From Candidatus Omnitrophota bacterium (GTDB lineage Bacteria; Omnitrophota; Gorgyraeia; Duberdicusellales; Duberdicusellaceae), in NCBI GenBank assembly GCA_016932855.1, contig JAFGCB010000044.1, forward strand, positions 1 to 32,367: DNA of 32,367 nt, written 5' to 3'. The notes beneath the pieces are model-generated. The model made no database searches. It saw only the letters and a list, made by a program, of their open reading frames with translations, and was not told the origin of the DNA. Position numbers and translations under genes: made by a program. Below, in pieces: positions 30,341 through 32,367 of the stretch (within the stretch, counting starts at the first letter, position 1; each line of letters starts with the position of its first letter).

Positions 30341-32367
30341 ATGCCAGAAGCTAAAAAAGAAAAAACAAAAAAATTCAGAAGTTTAAGAATTACTTTGACT
30401 ACCGCGTTTTTAGTGTTAAGCGCCGTAGTCTTATTAATTACCAGCAGTCTGGATCTATATAACAATTTCCGGCATCAGCATGAGATCGTTTCTGACAGGC
30501 AGAAACTTATTGTTGAAGAAGCGGCGGACTTGGTGGCGAATTTTATCCAGGAAAAATTTGTCATATTGGAAACTACGGTCAAACTGGGTCATGTCTTGGA
30601 CGAACACGTAGATAATAATAAATTGGTTTTGGAAAAGTTGTTGGGGGTTGAACGCAGCTTCCGGCAGGCGGTTTTGTTGGATGCCGAGGGACAAGTCGTG
30701 GAAAAGGTATCCCGCCTGTCAAATATATTTCTGGATAGTTTTATACAAAGGCTGGACAGCGATATTATCTCTGATTTGAATGAGAAAGGCAGATATATAA
30801 GCGAGGCATACATTGATGAGATAACCAGCGAACCAATGCTGATAATAGCCGTCGCTGTCAATAATATTTTTGGCGAGCCGCAGGGACTATTGATAGCGGA
30901 TTTAAACTTAAAATTTATGTGGGATTTAGTAGGCATGATGGATGTTGGTAAGGAGGGGGTAGTATATGTAGTTAGCATAGAAGGCAAACTACTTGCCTTT
31001 AAGGATATAAGCCGCGTTTTAAAAGGAGAGAAGTTAACGCACGTATCAGAGATAGCAGAGTTTATGTATGAAAGGCCGGAAGACCACGATGATAAGGCGG
31101 AAATATCAAGAGGGATAGACGGGACATATGTTTTAGGCACTCATGCGCATCTTTTTGAGCCTAATTGGGCAGTATTTGTTGAGTTACCCCTCTTGGAAGC
31201 ATATAAGACTGTAATAGATGCGTTTAAAATACATATTGCGATTTTAATTTTTGCATTTATCTTGGCTATTATAGTAGGCATTTCTTTGGCAAGGAGGATC
31301 ACTAAGCCGATCGTAGATCTTGCGTCTGCCGCCTTAAGAATAGGCGAAGGCGATTGGAATACGCAGATCAACATCGGGACAAGAGATGAAATAGGAGACT
31401 TAGCAAGATCGTTTAATCAAATGACGCAGAATTTAAAGACAACGACTACATCTATGGAAAATCTCAACAAAGAGATCATTGAACGTAAAAAAGCGGAAGA
31501 AAATTTGCGTAAAGCAGAGGAAAAATACAGAACACAGTTTGAGAAGGCGATAGACGCTATCTTTATAGCGGATGCCGAGACAGGCATAATAATAGATTGC
31601 AATCCCGCAGCGGCAGAGTTGGTCGGGAGAAAAAGGTCAGAACTTATCGGCCAGGGCCAGCGGATCCTTCATCCCCCGGAAAAAATCAAGAAGAAAGTTA
31701 CCGAGACATTTGAACAGCATATGGCAAGCCCCGACGAAACCCTGGAAACGCAGGTCATTACGAAAGACGGGAAAATAAAAGATGTTGCCATAAAGGCCAG
31801 CCTGATCGAAATAGGCGGAATAAAAGTGATGCAGGGCATATTCCGCGACATCACCCAGCGCAAAAAGGCAGAGATGGACTTGCGGAATGCCTACACCCAG
31901 CTTAAACAGGCCCAAGACCAGCTCATACAGGCGGAAAAGCTTAATGCCGTGGGCCAATTAGCCAGCGGCGTGGCCCATGAGGTAAAGAACCCCCTGGGCA
32001 TTATCCTGCAGGGGATAGGTTATTTAGAGAAAAATATACCAAAAGATAAAGAAAATGTCTCTTCAGTCCTCGATGCAATAAAACATAATGTTAAAAGGGC
32101 CGACGGCATCATACGCGGGCTTGTCGATTTCTCCAGGGCGACAGAATTGACAATAAGGCCAAAAAGTATAAATAGTCTATTGGAAAGCTCCCTGATTCTA
32201 TTGGAGCATAAGTTAAAGCTTTCCGAAATAAAGGTAATAAAGGAATTATCTCCGGATCTGCCCGCCGTCCCGGTAGATATAATAAAAATAGAACAGGTCT
32301 TTGTAAACGTAATCCTGAATGCCGTACAGGCCATGAGTGAAGGCGGCAAGCTTTATATCCGTACTTA
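30341..32367 (+). CDS. Membrane sensor histidine kinase, C-terminus beyond the window
   Basis: 675 residues are visible without a stop. Membrane segment 1 at about 18-36 (TLTTAFLVLSAVVLLITSS), an outside sensing domain of about 255 residues (Cache-like by size and pattern), segment 2 at about 295-315 (IHIAILIFAFILAIIVGISLA), HAMP to about 368. Then a coiled segment and a PAS domain at 396-505 (IFIADAETGIIIDCNPAAAELVGR). The phosphoacceptor box ASGVAHEVKNPLG has His546, and the N-box FVNVILNAVQAM lies near 660. G boxes are beyond the edge. It starts 1 nt after the binding-protein stop. Confidence 0.9.
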   Translation, partial: MPEAKKEKTKKFRSLRITLTTAFLVLSAVVLLITSSLDLYNNFRHQHEIVSDRQKLIVEEAADLVANFIQEKFVILETTVKLGHVLDEHVDNNKLVLEKLLGVERSFRQAVLLDAEGQVVEKVSRLSNIFLDSFIQRLDSDIISDLNEKGRYISEAYIDEITSEPMLIIAVAVNNIFGEPQGLLIADLNLKFMWDLVGMMDVGKEGVVYVVSIEGKLLAFKDISRVLKGEKLTHVSEIAEFMYERPEDHDDKAEISRGIDGTYVLGTHAHLFEPNWAVFVELPLLEAYKTVIDAFKIHIAILIFAFILAIIVGISLARRITKPIVDLASAALRIGEGDWNTQINIGTRDEIGDLARSFNQMTQNLKTTTTSMENLNKEIIERKKAEENLRKAEEKYRTQFEKAIDAIFIADAETGIIIDCNPAAAELVGRKRSELIGQGQRILHPPEKIKKKVTETFEQHMASPDETLETQVITKDGKIKDVAIKASLIEIGGIKVMQGIFRDITQRKKAEMDLRNAYTQLKQAQDQLIQAEKLNAVGQLASGVAHEVKNPLGIILQGIGYLEKNIPKDKENVSSVLDAIKHNVKRADGIIRGLVDFSRATELTIRPKSINSLLESSLILLEHKLKLSEIKVIKELSPDLPAVPVDIIKIEQVFVNVILNAVQAMSEGGKLYIRT

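Noticed and set aside
30589..31140. 183-codon minus-strand frame at the right end
   Set aside because: Antisense to the sensor-kinase gene, which is the real gene with clear domains across the same bases.
1..32367. CRISPR array, rRNA or complete tRNA genes
   Set aside because: None seen: the regular repeat at 2547-2624 is an iteron array inside a gene, and no cloverleaf or rRNA-like segment was recognised on either strand.

Overview
The window looks like a chromosome segment from an uncultured Gram-negative bacterium. Supporting this are a TolC/RND envelope pump, two lipoproteins with lipobox cysteines, and several Sec-type signal peptides. The three large exported proteins in the middle, each with an LR or LR-x-P motif just after the signal peptide, suggest a candidate-phylum lineage such as Omnitrophota. 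That assignment is an inference from protein style, not from a marker gene.

Region 1 (1 to about 14,200) is a compact phage-derived element. On the left are a truncated serine recombinase and a repressor-like gene, both leftward. They face a Cro-like gene across two back-to-back consensus promoters that share an 11-bp repeat. Rightward follow a CII-like regulator, a winged-helix replication initiator carrying a four-copy 24-bp iteron array inside its gene, and a DnaC/IstB-type helicase loader. Next come a small terminase subunit and a run of small virion or accessory genes: a degenerate prohead-protease-like protein, a zinc-ribbon protein, a PD-(D/E)XK nuclease-like protein, a tape-measure-like protein and an HK97-gp10-like protein. 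The run ends with an Xer-like tyrosine recombinase that lacks the first catalytic Arg. I see no large terminase, portal or major capsid gene, although the genes present are intact and tightly packed. The element therefore reads either as a phage satellite (PICI-like) or as a prophage that has lost its head module.

Region 2 (about 14,176 to 21,230) is visibly more AT-rich. It holds three long genes for exported proteins: two different HExxH zincin-like proteins that share an almost identical 42-bp leader, and one protein with a GHKL ATPase domain behind a signal peptide. Long non-coding spacers separate them. The spacers contain a recurrent element: a GGGGA-CCA-like box, a 27-bp palindrome beginning GTAACTTA and ending GTTAC, and then a strong terminator hairpin. 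There are three full copies and one partial copy, all in the same orientation. I regard this element family and its cargo as the least explained structure here.

Region 3 (about 21,235 to the right end) looks like ordinary chromosome. First is a metal-type operon (DUF134 regulator, CC-rich peptide, ArsP_1/PF03773 permease) under a 20-bp perfect palindrome. Then comes a TetR-controlled operon: TetR, TolC-like outer membrane protein, a short hairpin-less membrane-fusion lipoprotein, an RND pump, a PG0541-type PII-like protein, an orphan substrate-binding lipoprotein (PF04392) and a sensor histidine kinase cut by the window end. The tight spacing suggests that efflux, a regulatory subunit and a ligand-sensing kinase are co-expressed.
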